NCBI GenBank assembly: GCA_003116995.1
Contig: BDSL01000089.1
Location: 186,001 to 250,000, forward strand
Source: Yamagishiella unicocca
Lineage: Eukaryota > Chlorophyta > Chlorophyceae > Chlamydomonadales > Volvocaceae
Direction: 5' to 3'
DNA: 64,000 nucleotides
Numbering within the stretch: position 1 is the first letter of the stretch; every line of letters starts with the position of its first letter. Below are positions 33,543-43,700 of this stretch, in pieces. Below the pieces are notes generated by a model, which was not told the DNA's origin, did no database searches, and saw only the letters and a program-made list of their open reading frames with translations. The position numbers and the translations under genes were made by a program.

Positions 33543-36500
33543 ATGGCCGATGATGATGCTTGCGACCTGCCAACTGCGCTGGCCGCCGCCGTCACGTCGG
33601 CATACACGGCACTCCCAAAGACGGGAAAACCCCAGCCTAACGAGTACACCGTGCTGGCAGGTATGCTTCTGTCCGAGCGTGCAATTTGGGTTTTGCGGTT
33701 GAAAGACGTACGGGATAACAACCTGGCGTGAAAGAGGAAAGGCCGGACGTGGGCACTTTGGACAACCCTATGTTTTGCAAGGGATGCATGTTTGTGCTAG
33801 GGTCGGTAGAGGAGCGGAAACGCGAACCCTGTGTGCTTGTGCCATCAGGGCAGGTTGGGGTTCCTTCACTTTGCTACCCTTGCTTGCCTCGATATGGCGC
33901 AGGTTTCGCAGTCGCATACGACGGCATCACTGCCCGTACGACAGTACGGCATCCTAGCGATAAGGGCCAGCCGCATCATGCCCACACAAATCCGCTCGAC
34001 CCACACCCCGAGTCCCAACACCTCCGCTCCCCCGGCGCCAGCCCTGTGGTGGTTGTGGCTCTGGGCACGGGCACCAAGTGCCTGGGCGCCTCCAAACGCA
34101 GCCCGCACGGCGACGTCATCAACGACAGTCACGCGGAGGTGATCGCACGACGAGCGCTGCTGACGTGGCTGTACGGCGAGGCGGCTCTAGCTCTGGAGCA
34201 GCAGTACGGCCCCACCGCATCCGCCGCATCCAGCCCCACATCTGCCACCGCCCAGCAGAAGTGCAACACCAGCCGGCGAAAGGTTCCGGCCTCGTCGGTG
34301 TTTGAGGTCGTGTACCAGGCGGCGGTTGGCAGCCCGCAGGGCGGCGGGCAGGAAGGGACCGCACAGGCTGCCGGTGACGGCGATGAAAGCGCAGGCCCGG
34401 GTCCCGCGGTTCCGGAGCTGCGCAGTGGCGGCAGCGGCGCACCTCCGCCGCGGCCCCGGCTGGCTCTGCGGCTGCGGCAGGGGCTGAGGCTGCTCATGTA
34501 CGTCAGCCAGCCGCCCTGCGGCGATGCCTCCATCTTGGAAGTGAACCCGGGGCCCCAGCAGGGACACGGAGGGCCTGCAGGGGCGGGCTGCTGCCGGGGG
34601 GCTGGGCTGGAGGGCGCTGAAGGTGCGGCGGCTGCCGCCACCACGGCCGCCATGGCCGTCTCCGGGGCTGGCCCCTCCGGGGCTGACCCCGCGTCCAGGG
34701 GCTCGGCAAGCCGGCGGGCGGACGGGGCCGGCGGTGGCGTGGATGCCGCCGGCGCGTCGCCCGCCTCAGCATCGGGCGCTGTGTGGGGTGGCGGCCTCAG
34801 AGCCGTCGCTGGTCCCGCCGCCGGCTCCACCACCGGGCAGACTGTGCGTTTCCGCACAGGCGCCAAGGCGATAAAGCTGATGGCGCCGGAGGAGGCGGGG
34901 CTTGTTGGCGGGCTCGGTCGTGCGGCGGGGGCGGTCCAGGGTGCTGGAGTGGGGTCGACGATCCCGGCTGCTGCCACCGCCTGCGGGCCCCTCCAGGAGG
35001 GTGGGCTGGCTGCGGCGGCCACTGGAGGAAACGACCCATCCCTGGACCCTATGGAGGGACGAAGCGTGGTGGCGGCAGGCAGTCCAGCCGAGCTGCCCGC
35101 AGACGGGCAGGCGGTAGCAGCTGCAGACGGGCAGGCGGCAGCAGCTGCAGACGGGCAGGCGGCAGCAGCTGCAGACGGGCAGGCGGCAGCAGCTACAGAC
35201 GGGCAGGCGGCAGCAGCTGCAGACGGGCAGGCGGCAGCAGCTGCAGACGGGCAGGCGCTAGCAGCTGCAGACGGGCAGGCGGCAGCAGCTGCAGACGGGC
35301 AGGCGGCAGCAGCTGCAGACGGGCAGGCGGTAGCAGCTGCAGACGGGCAGGCGCTAGCAGCTGCAGACGGGCAGGCGGCAGCAGCTGCAGACGGGCAGGC
35401 GGCAGCAGCTGCAGACGGGCAGGCGGTAGCAGCTGCAGACGGGCAGGCGGTAGCAGCTGCAGAGGGGCAGGCGGTAGCAGCTGCAGCGGCTGCTGGGGTT
35501 GTGGCTGTCCATCGGTTGCCCCAGGCTCAAGATGTGGAAGTGGACGAGCAGCACTTCGGAGCCGTCGGGGGGGTGCGGAGGAAGCCAGGGAGGGGTGACG
35601 CCACGCTGTCCCTCAGCTGCAGCGACAAGATCGCCCGGTGGTGCTGCCTGGGGGTGCAGGTGCGAGGGCGGGGGCGCGGGCGGGCGTGAACACGGCTTCG
35701 ATGTGGGGCTCAATCACTGTACTCGGGTAGCGAGTTCGCGAGGGGCCGATGAGCCGCGCCCAGTGCTCACCCCTCGTGCGCAGGACTGCGGCCCGCGTCC
35801 GCTGCTTTGCCTCCAGTCCACATTCCCAGACGCAACCCTCCGTCGAACCTCTCCCTTCTCCACGCTTCACCGCCCCACCACCAGCTCACCAACCCCACCC
35901 CGCCGCCCCCCACCACGGCCCCCCCCGCGCACAGGGCTCCCTCCTGAGCGGGCTGCTGGAGCAGCCGCTGTTCGTGCACACGCTAGCAGTCGGCGCGACA
36001 CCCGCCATGGAGCTGGCGGCAGGTGCGGCCCCTGGTCGTCGATGCCTGCGTCTTGTCCTCATAATGCCGTTGCCAGGACACCTGAGGCATCGCCTCCCCC
36101 CACCTGTTCTAAACGATTTCCCTCGCATCCACGGGTCCCCCTCGCAATCCCCCCACCCGGTACGCTGCAGGCCGCGAGGATGCCCTGGCTGCCGTGGCGG
36201 CGGCAGGGCGGCGGGCATTCGAGTCGCGGCTTCGAACAGACCCCGCGGTGGCGGCGGCGGCGCACGTGCCGTACACGCTGCACACGCCGCGGTATGTGGC
36301 GCTGCCGCCACCGGCTGTTCACCTGGGTTTGAGCCCCGACTCCACCCGCAAGGTGCCCTCGGGTGCGTGCGGTTCCAGTATGCCGCTGGTGCGGCTGCTG
36401 CGTCGTGCCATTGCTGTGACTGAGCTCGCTACCATGAAACCTGCGGCTTGAGCTGTCCACGCTACCGTGCAACCCACACCACACGCCGTGCACAGCCGAC

Positions 36501-37582
36501 AGCGAACCAGCGTCGGCCATGTCCAGCCAGCGCAGGCCAAACCAACGCTCCTGATAACACCCCGGCCACCTCGGTACCAGGCGCAGGCGCCTCCATGTTG
36601 ACCTCCCGGCAGCCCCACCTACGCCACCCTCACGGCTGCTGGCCACTGACCGCTGCACCACCTCCCGCACCCACCATGCCTCGCCCTGCCCGCCAGGCGT
36701 CTCCATCAACTGGTCCGCACCCACGGGGGCCTGCATGCGCCACCTGATGGGCGCCAGCACGGCAACGGCGACGGCCGCATCGGTTCCGGAGCTGGGTGAG
36801 GCCGCATCGGTTCCGGAGCTGGGTGAGGCCGCGGGTGCGCTGCCGGCCCTGCAGCCGCTGCCCCAGCCAGCACCCACGCCCCAGCCCATCCCGCCGCCAC
36901 GGTCTGCTGTGGCTTGCACCTGGGCGCCTTCCGGGCCGCTGCGGGGCGGCGAGCACGAGGTGACGCTGGCCGCGGAGGGGCGCAAGGCGGGTGCCGCCAA
37001 GCGGAGCGCCTCCTGGGTCTCTCCGCGTACTAGGTCGCGGCTGTGCAGGGCGGCGATGCAGAGCCGGCTGTGCGCGCTGCTGGCGTCGCTGCCTCAGGTA
37101 CGGGGTGGGCGAGGCAGGCGGTTGAGGCGAAGGGGCTGCCCGGATCCGTGGTAGTGCTCCCCCCCTGCGCTGTGGACTGCATCAGGTACCCCCGGCCATG
37201 CAGCCACCCCTGCACGCCGCACCCTATCCCCGCCCCTGTCTTCCTCGAAACCCCTGCACGCTGCACCCTACCCCACCCCTGCACGCCGCACCCTACCCCC
37301 GCCCCCTAGGCCGAGCAGGACGCGCTGCGAGAGGGACTGGGCGGCCCCGCGCTCTGGGGCGGCGCACCCTGCGCCTGGGGCTTTTGTTCGTACTCGCGCC
37401 TTAAGCAGCTACCGGGGGCGGCAGGGTACTGCGCCGCGTGGCGCGAGCTGCGCTGCCCGCCCGGGGGCATGTTTTCCTTCTGGTTGCCCAAGCCACCTGG
37501 CCAGCAGGACTTCTGCGCGGAGGCAACAGCCGCGGGAACAGCGGCGGCGGCGGATGTCGAGGCGGCGGTCGCGGCTAGGTAG
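33543..37582 (+). CDS. tRNA-specific adenosine deaminase 1 homologue (ADAT1/TAD1)
   Basis: Exons: 33543-33660, about 33903-35659, 35935-36022, 36171-36362, 36697-37097, 37310-37582. Family motifs in order: [40 protein letters not shown] (zinc His and proton-shuttle Glu, codons from 34130); QPPCGDAS (zinc Cys near 34517); [18 protein letters not shown] (second zinc Cys near 35618); [24 protein letters not shown]; and a C-terminal [13 protein letters not shown]1/TAD1 converts A37 to inosine in eukaryotic tRNA-Ala, and the HAE/PCG/SC set predicts an active enzyme. The left edge of exon 2 is uncertain: 33903 and 33912 both fit phase, and a missed short exon is possible. A long Ala/Gly-rich insert with a 24-bp repeat separates the second and third catalytic motifs. 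The stop is TAG at 37580. Confidence 0.85.
35094..35485 (+). repeat. 24-bp coding repeat in the ADAT1-like gene
   Basis: About 16 tandem copies of a 24-bp unit encoding ADGQAAAA (variants with Val, Leu or Thr) inside the long exon, between PCG and SC motifs. The frame stays open throughout. Confidence 0.92.
36105..36150 (-). repeat. Dispersed intronic repeat, copy in the ADAT1-like gene
   Basis: AACGATTTCCCTCGCATCCA then CGGGTCCCCCTCGCAATCCC, ending about 20 bases before the acceptor at 36170. It matches the complement of the repeat in the kinase-ankyrin, YLPM1-like and cyclase introns. Confidence 0.65.
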
Positions 37583-38487
37583 CGTTACGCGATGCCTCGT
37601 TCGGCGCATGTATCCAGCTGCCGTACGTAGTAGGATGCGGGCGGAAGCCTCTTCCTCTTGGACGGGTGTCTGGCGGGCGGGGTGGCGACAAGTCGGGTTG
37701 GGGCCGTGTTGGCATGGTCCCTCACCTCGCCCGACTGCCTGCAGCCACCATCATAGTTTCAGCTTCGGCCACGATAAAAAAATACCGTCACATCCTTTCG
37801 TTGGCGTAAGGACGCTGTAACTTCTCATTATTCCGGAATGATCAGCAGACGATCAGCAAGTTTTGGTACGTCGTAAGTTTTCCCCAGAATGTTTGCGAGC
37901 CAAAAAAATCTTCACGTAGCTGCTACCGCTAGCGTTTGGGACCTGTTGGGAGCCATTGGCCTGTGATGCGTTTGTTGTTTGTAGGGTGTGGCGGTCTTTG
38001 TTTGGGACCCTGCGCAATGTTTGCCATTGCGGAGGGGTATTTTGCACAAGCATCCGCTAACGAACTCTACATGGTTGGCATATGACATGCTGTGAGGAGC
38101 TGCGCAAGGGCCGCGCCTCAAACGCCGGGTTTGAAACCATCTCCGGAGTCCGGCGATACGTTATATGTGTCGTCCGTTACGTCCGAACTGAACTGGAAGA
38201 GCAATGGTACTTTATCGATCTGATGGAACCGCTTCTGAGTGGTTCTGAGCTACTTCTTGAGAACAGTAAGACGTCACCCAACGTTCCAGTGTCCTCAAGC
38301 CCGGACAACCCGGAACAAGAACGGGAAGGAACGGGGGACGGGGGGCCCATGTCCGCGGCCTCACCATACGAGAGCCGGGGCTGAACCCAGCAGACGCCCC
38401 CAAGGCCACAGGGGAAGCCTCGAGTAGCCCAGAGCAGCCGAGGGTAGCACAGAGACACCGGGCAGGCGACACAAGGACAAGCGGGGG
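37583..38487. other. Intergenic region left of the hAT-like element
   Basis: Includes the ADAT1-like 3' UTR. A 100-codon open frame at 38082-38384 (plus) has no recognisable motif; I do not call it a gene. Confidence 0.35.
37816..37820 (+). terminator. Polyadenylation signal TGTAA
   Basis: TGTAA 234 bases after the ADAT1-like stop. Confidence 0.65.
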
Positions 38488-39883
38488 CAGGGAATAGGGC
38501 GATTTAAAACTTGAAATGGCGACGGCGACTTTGGTCCTGGCGACTTTGGCGACTTTGGCGACTTTGGGCGACTGTACGGCATGTACGGAAAACGTGTTTT
38601 CTTCTCCTTTCGCCCAACGTCTCTCAAATTACACGTTATTGAGTCATTTTGCAGATCTTAAACTCTTTATACGCATCTGAAGCCGTGTGTATTGATGTTC
38701 GGGCTTATGATTGCACCATCTGACAACATGATGACTCTCCAAAGCAACGTACTGAAATACCTACAGAAACCAAATCGCTAACAGAGGCATTAGGTAGTCA
38801 ATATTAAACGCCCGCAGAGTAGATATCCGTGATCGAGACTCCGGGATATCATATCCCGGAGTCTCGATCAGCTAGCGGATGCCTGCTATGAGCTGCCGAA
38901 TGTCGATGTCAGTAGACTCCTCTCCCACGCCACGGCGTGGCAGCTCGGGGCGCGGGCATGGCTGCAGCGGGCAACTGCCGGGCACGTCCACGAGACCGTA
39001 CACGCTGGCCAGCATTATTTGTTGGGGGGGAGGGGGGCTTTTCCCCCCCTCACCCCCACCCCTTATTCTCAACCCTGCACACGACACTATATGCCTGACC
39101 CTGTTGTGTCATATGCAAAAGTGCCGCGTAGCCCTTGTGAACGACGTGTGGGCGGGGTGAGAGGCGCGGGGTGGTGTCCGATGGAGCCCCGAACTCGAAG
39201 CGGTGACATGCCAATGAGAGGACGGCCATGACTTGGCATGCACATCCAGCCATACGGCACACACGGCTTTACGCACGCACGCACACACGCACCATTGCGA
39301 CGCTCGCATTTATTTGCTGCATGAGCTTGCGAACGACGCATGGGCGGGGTGAGCGGTGACAGAGGCACTTGCGTGCGTGCGGGGCGTGGGGGATGGATGG
39401 GGCGGGGTGATGCGCCGACAATGTCACTTGCACTGACTAACGTAGGCACTTGCACGAGTGCAGGGCAAGGCGAACAGCTTCAGTGGGGTCTGGGAGCGAG
39501 CGGACAGTCAGAGGTACTTGCGCCATCGGACAAAATTGCGCGAGGGGTGATAGGGGGGGCCAAGAGCCCCCCCTCCTGTCCGCGCCCCGGGTGCCCTTGC
39601 GAACGACGCTGGGCCGATGGTGCAAGCAGGACGCTGGTGCAAACAGGACGCGCATACGCGAAATGCAGCAGGACACGCATCCTTGGAGCCAGGTGAACGG
39701 CGGTTGGCCCACTGCCAAGTTATTTTTCCGATTTTTCCGACCCACATTGAAAGGTGGAAACGGATATTTTGAAGTACGGCTGTCGTACTCGCCATTGTCG
39801 CCATTGGGGCCCTCTGGCGATGGCGATGCGACTTATGGCGATGTCGTATTTTGGCGATGGCGATAAAGTCGCCCTATTCCCTG
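38488..39883. mobile_element. Non-autonomous hAT-like DNA transposon (1,396 bp)
   Basis: The left end reads CAGGGAATAGGGCGATTTA and the right end, on the other strand, CAGGGAATAGGGCGACTTTA: a 15-bp perfect terminal inverted repeat followed by a near match. It is flanked on both sides by AGCGGGGG (38480-38487 and 39884-39891), a perfect 8-bp target-site duplication. An 8-bp duplication with CAG-starting ends is the hAT signature. Subterminal regions are rich in GGCGACTTT and GGCGATGGCGA motifs, also typical. No transposase frame is visible, so it must depend on an autonomous relative. Confidence 0.85.
38830..38870. repeat. 41-nt near-perfect palindrome inside the hAT-like element
   Basis: Two perfect 20-bp arms (TGATCGAGACTCCGGGATAT and its complement) around a single C. 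It would form a long hairpin as RNA or a cruciform as DNA. Function unknown. Confidence 0.9.
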
Positions 39884-39891
39884 AGCGGGGG

Positions 39892-40797
39892 GACCCAGAA
39901 CGAGAGCTTACCGTACGATAAGTCAGCTCTGGCAGCCAGGTGCCCCAAAAGGCACAGAGGGAAAAACAGGAAACCCCGCCGCCAGAGGGGCGTGGATGCA
40001 GGTGACGTGATCGGCGCTAAGTGGCCATATGACCCGTTTGCAGATTTTGCCGTCCTGATGAGATGTTACAGTGCACTGCTGTTGTGAAGTTTTCCCCTAT
40101 TCATAACACCATCCACGCCTCTCCGACGCCCAAAGCGACAACGCCGTTGCCAGCAACCGCCAAGTTAACGACCCCGCGGCCACCCAGTGGCCTTATACAA
40201 TGCAGCATTACCAGTATAAACCTTACCTAGATCGTGTAGTAAGCGCTTATCGAAGACCGGAAAGGATTCTAGTAGGCGACATGAAGGGTCTGGAAGTCAG
40301 GAAGCCCAAGCGACCCTGTAAGTTGGCCATGAGAAGGCTGGCAAGCTGGCATATCTCGTGCGTGTGTCACCATGCTATGTCTGTGTACTGCCTCTCCGGT
40401 AGAAAGTCCCCGTCGTACGGTGTTGCCGCACCGTGTACTTTGCACGGCTTGCAGGGAGTTGGGTTGCCAGAAGTCGAGGCGACATAGACATCTGTCCAGA
40501 GGTTACAGTGTCCGCAAGCCCGGGCCTCGCGCCTCTTTGAACTCCGAATCTAGGTCGAAGTGAAGCCGCGCAGTTGCGCATGCGTACACGTCAGGATCGT
40601 AGTTCATCTATTACATTTTCTACTAGGATGTGAGCGCGCATCGAGTGCGCACTCTACTGTCAAGCGACGTAAAGCCGCTGCGTTTTGTCCGCAGCGCGGG
40701 GTGTTTCTCCCTCCGATCTAGCTGGAATCTATACTCCAACACGCAATGTTGGTCTAGAAACTCATGCCGTCTAGCAGCGAAACACGAGAAACGTGGA
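39892..40797. other. Intergenic region, 5' side of cyclase A
   Basis: No gene recognised. The frame of the first cyclase exon is open back to 40630 but has no ATG before 40798. Confidence 0.4.
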
Positions 40798-43700
40798 ATG
40801 GCCCATGCCAGCGGGCCAAACTTTCCACCCTGCGTGGACAAGCAATCGCTTTTGCGCACTTATGGGACATCTGCATCAGGATCTGCGCTGGTCCTCCAAT
40901 TGGCAGCGCCGAATGCGGTCGGAGGCAGGGCTCCAGCGAATGGCCGAGGTCGGAGGCTGATGTTTTCCTTACTGGGATGCGTAAAGGGAACGCAGCACCA
41001 GCATGTTGCGAACGGAAGCGAGGATGACCTACGCGTCCTATTGCACGTGGACAGTTCGCGGTCGGGAGAACGGCTCGAGGTGAGCACGAATGTCGCAGCG
41101 CTTTGCACGGCTCACAACACAACATCTGCATTTTTTGCTTTTCCAGGAGTGTGGTGCCCTGTTTGAGTCATGGCTCAAGCATGACGCCACGACGCGCCAG
41201 GTTGTACAACTCGCGGCACGGTGAGCCGGCTTTCCCTTAAAACGTGCGCAACCACAAAACCGGACCACTCCGTTTGCTGCCCATCCATCAAAAACCCTTT
41301 CCGCAGAAAGCGTTTGCAGGACATCCTTCCAGCATGATAAGGGACTGGGCCCCTCTTCTTGTCCTGGGTTCGGCCGGGCTTGAGGACACTGTAACATCAG
41401 TACACGTGCACGGATGCCTCTTGCCCCCGTCAGTGCGCCACCCCCCAACTTGCCGACTTCAAACGGCCCCCCCAAACGCCCTGCGCCGGGTTGTTTGCGT
41501 ATGCGAAACTGCCTTACCACGTCGCTCCAACCCCCCCCCCTACATCCCATCGCGGAACACAACAAGGGACAACCCTTCCTCAGCAACTGTCGCCCCTCGC
41601 CGGCTCGCCCCTCTCCTCCCCATTTCGCACGGCCAGATGCGCCGCCCAGGGCACCGCCTGCAACCTACAAGTGCCCCTCGGGAGCAACCCCGCCGCGCGC
41701 GCGCTGATGTGGCCGCAGAATGCCACCGTCGTCGCGTCGGACCCGCAGCTGCTGGTGCGCGGTCCCGAACTGCGCATCTAGGGATCCGAACAGTGTTGTT
41801 GCAATGGGGCCATATGGTGTGCATCGCCGGGATTGAACCGGGCCCAGTGGTGTGCTTCCAGCACAGGACAACTGCATGCACTGCCCCTCCCGGGGGCTGT
41901 CTCTACCGCAACCTCGCCGGCCCCTGCCCCGCCCGTGGGCTGCGTGCTCCCTTGCCTGCCCGCAGGTGCAAAGCTGCTCATTCAGGGATGGCGGCGAGGA
42001 CGACAGCAAAACGGGCAGGGACAGCAGCCACAGCTGCACCAACAGCAACACCAAAACCCGGAGCCACGGCCAGCACCCTAGCCGCAGCACCGCAGCGCCG
42101 CGGCTGTGTCCAGCTGTGTTGCTGACGACATTTCGTAGCGGCAGTCACGTTGCTGCCGGCGGCGGCTGCGGCCTGATCGCGGCCGGCGCCGCGTGCATTA
42201 ATCCATATGCGTTGGCGGAGGCGTCTTCGGAGCGACGCGGGCTGCAGCAGCACGCCGCCGCCGCCGCGACCCTGTCCGCGCCGAGCGCCAGCAGCCGTCG
42301 CAACATGCCGTACAGCAGCGAGGGGGCGTCGTTGGCCTGTGTGACAGCGGTCAGCAGTGTCCCCTGTAACGTGACCATGCTGCAGTACCCGGGGTGCGCT
42401 GGGGGGAGGTGGTGAGAATTTGGTGTGACTATTACTCCGAGCCTGAGGACGAGTCCCGCCCAGGCCGCACGAGAGAAAGTGCAAACAAAACGACGAGACG
42501 TTTTGCGTGCGCGTTTGGGCAGGGTCGCTTGGGCGATGTATGGAATTAGGATGGTAGGGGCACGCATATCGCGGTTGACTGATTAGGAACAAGTTTTGAA
42601 AATCGGGCGCAAATAGACCCACCAGGGTAGCGGTTATACACAACGAAACCGGATATGTGCCTCGCATGATGTGCGCATGCGGACTAAATTATTACTAAGC
42701 CGCGAAGCTCCATGGAAACGTGACCACGTGGGCATGGGTGTGTGTGCGTGTGTCGATTACCAGTAAATTGAGACCCCACATGTGATGTTAACTGCTCCTG
42801 ACGCGGGGATCTGTTTTCCTTATTTTTTTCTAGTACTGACTCGACATGTGAATTGCTTATTAACGCTTCTGGTGTCGCGCGCAGGAGGGTGTTGTTCCAG
42901 AACGCGCGAAGCCTGTTGCTGTACGGTGACTTGGTGGGCAAGCCGCTTGGTGCCGCGCTACTCCGGCAGCTGCTCAGCCAGGGTGCCGACAGCGGGACGA
43001 TGGTCAACTCGCCAGGACGATCACAGCCGTCGGAGAACCTGCTCGAGCGGATGCTGGAAGCTGTGCACCGCAATGAGGTGAGGGCGCCTCGGGGGGCTGT
43101 GGGGCCTGTACCGGCCCTACCATCATTGTGGGTGGCAGGGATGGGGCTGGTAGGCGTGTGGGGGCTGGAGTCTGTGACCGAGGTTCGCCAGCGCTGATAA
43201 CCCCCAAGACCCGGTACACTTCAACTGGCCAGTGCTCGAGCAGCCACCTGAGGAGGAGGACTCCGAAAAATGGCTTTGCCCAAAGCTGGTGCTATGTAGC
43301 AGCTGATCGGCCATCTGCCTCTCTAAATTGCGGTATGATGCTGGTTGGGATGCTTCCGTTGCCCACCAAGCTGCTCCAAGCTGCTGGTGTTTCCATGTGG
43401 CCTTCGCATTCCCCCTGTTGGTGAGACACGGTGAGACGCACCCCCCCTTTCACTCGTCGCTGCACCGGAGACACCAACGACCCACCATCCCCACCACCCC
43501 ACGGCCACTCCTCGCCGGCAGGAGTTTGAAGCGGTGGTGCAGGTGAACCCCGCCGCCGCCACGCTCCGGAACCTGTGGGCTGTCGCGGAGGAGGGCGCGG
43601 AGGGGGACGCGATGTTCCCAGTGCAGGGGGACTCCGCCACGCCACTCAACGTCATGGCAGTCACCAGCTTGGGGCCCCTCGAACCAGACGCACTGGAGAA

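Noticed and set aside
38082..38384. 100-codon plus-strand frame left of the transposon
   Set aside because: No motif, no supporting splice or polyadenylation signal, composition like the surrounding non-coding DNA.
40798..41337. Stand-alone three-exon gene of 128 residues
   Set aside because: Phase and TGTAA fit, but the first two exons also splice in phase to 41637, and the resulting RCAA-x-G junction matches cyclase B. Kept only as a possible short isoform.
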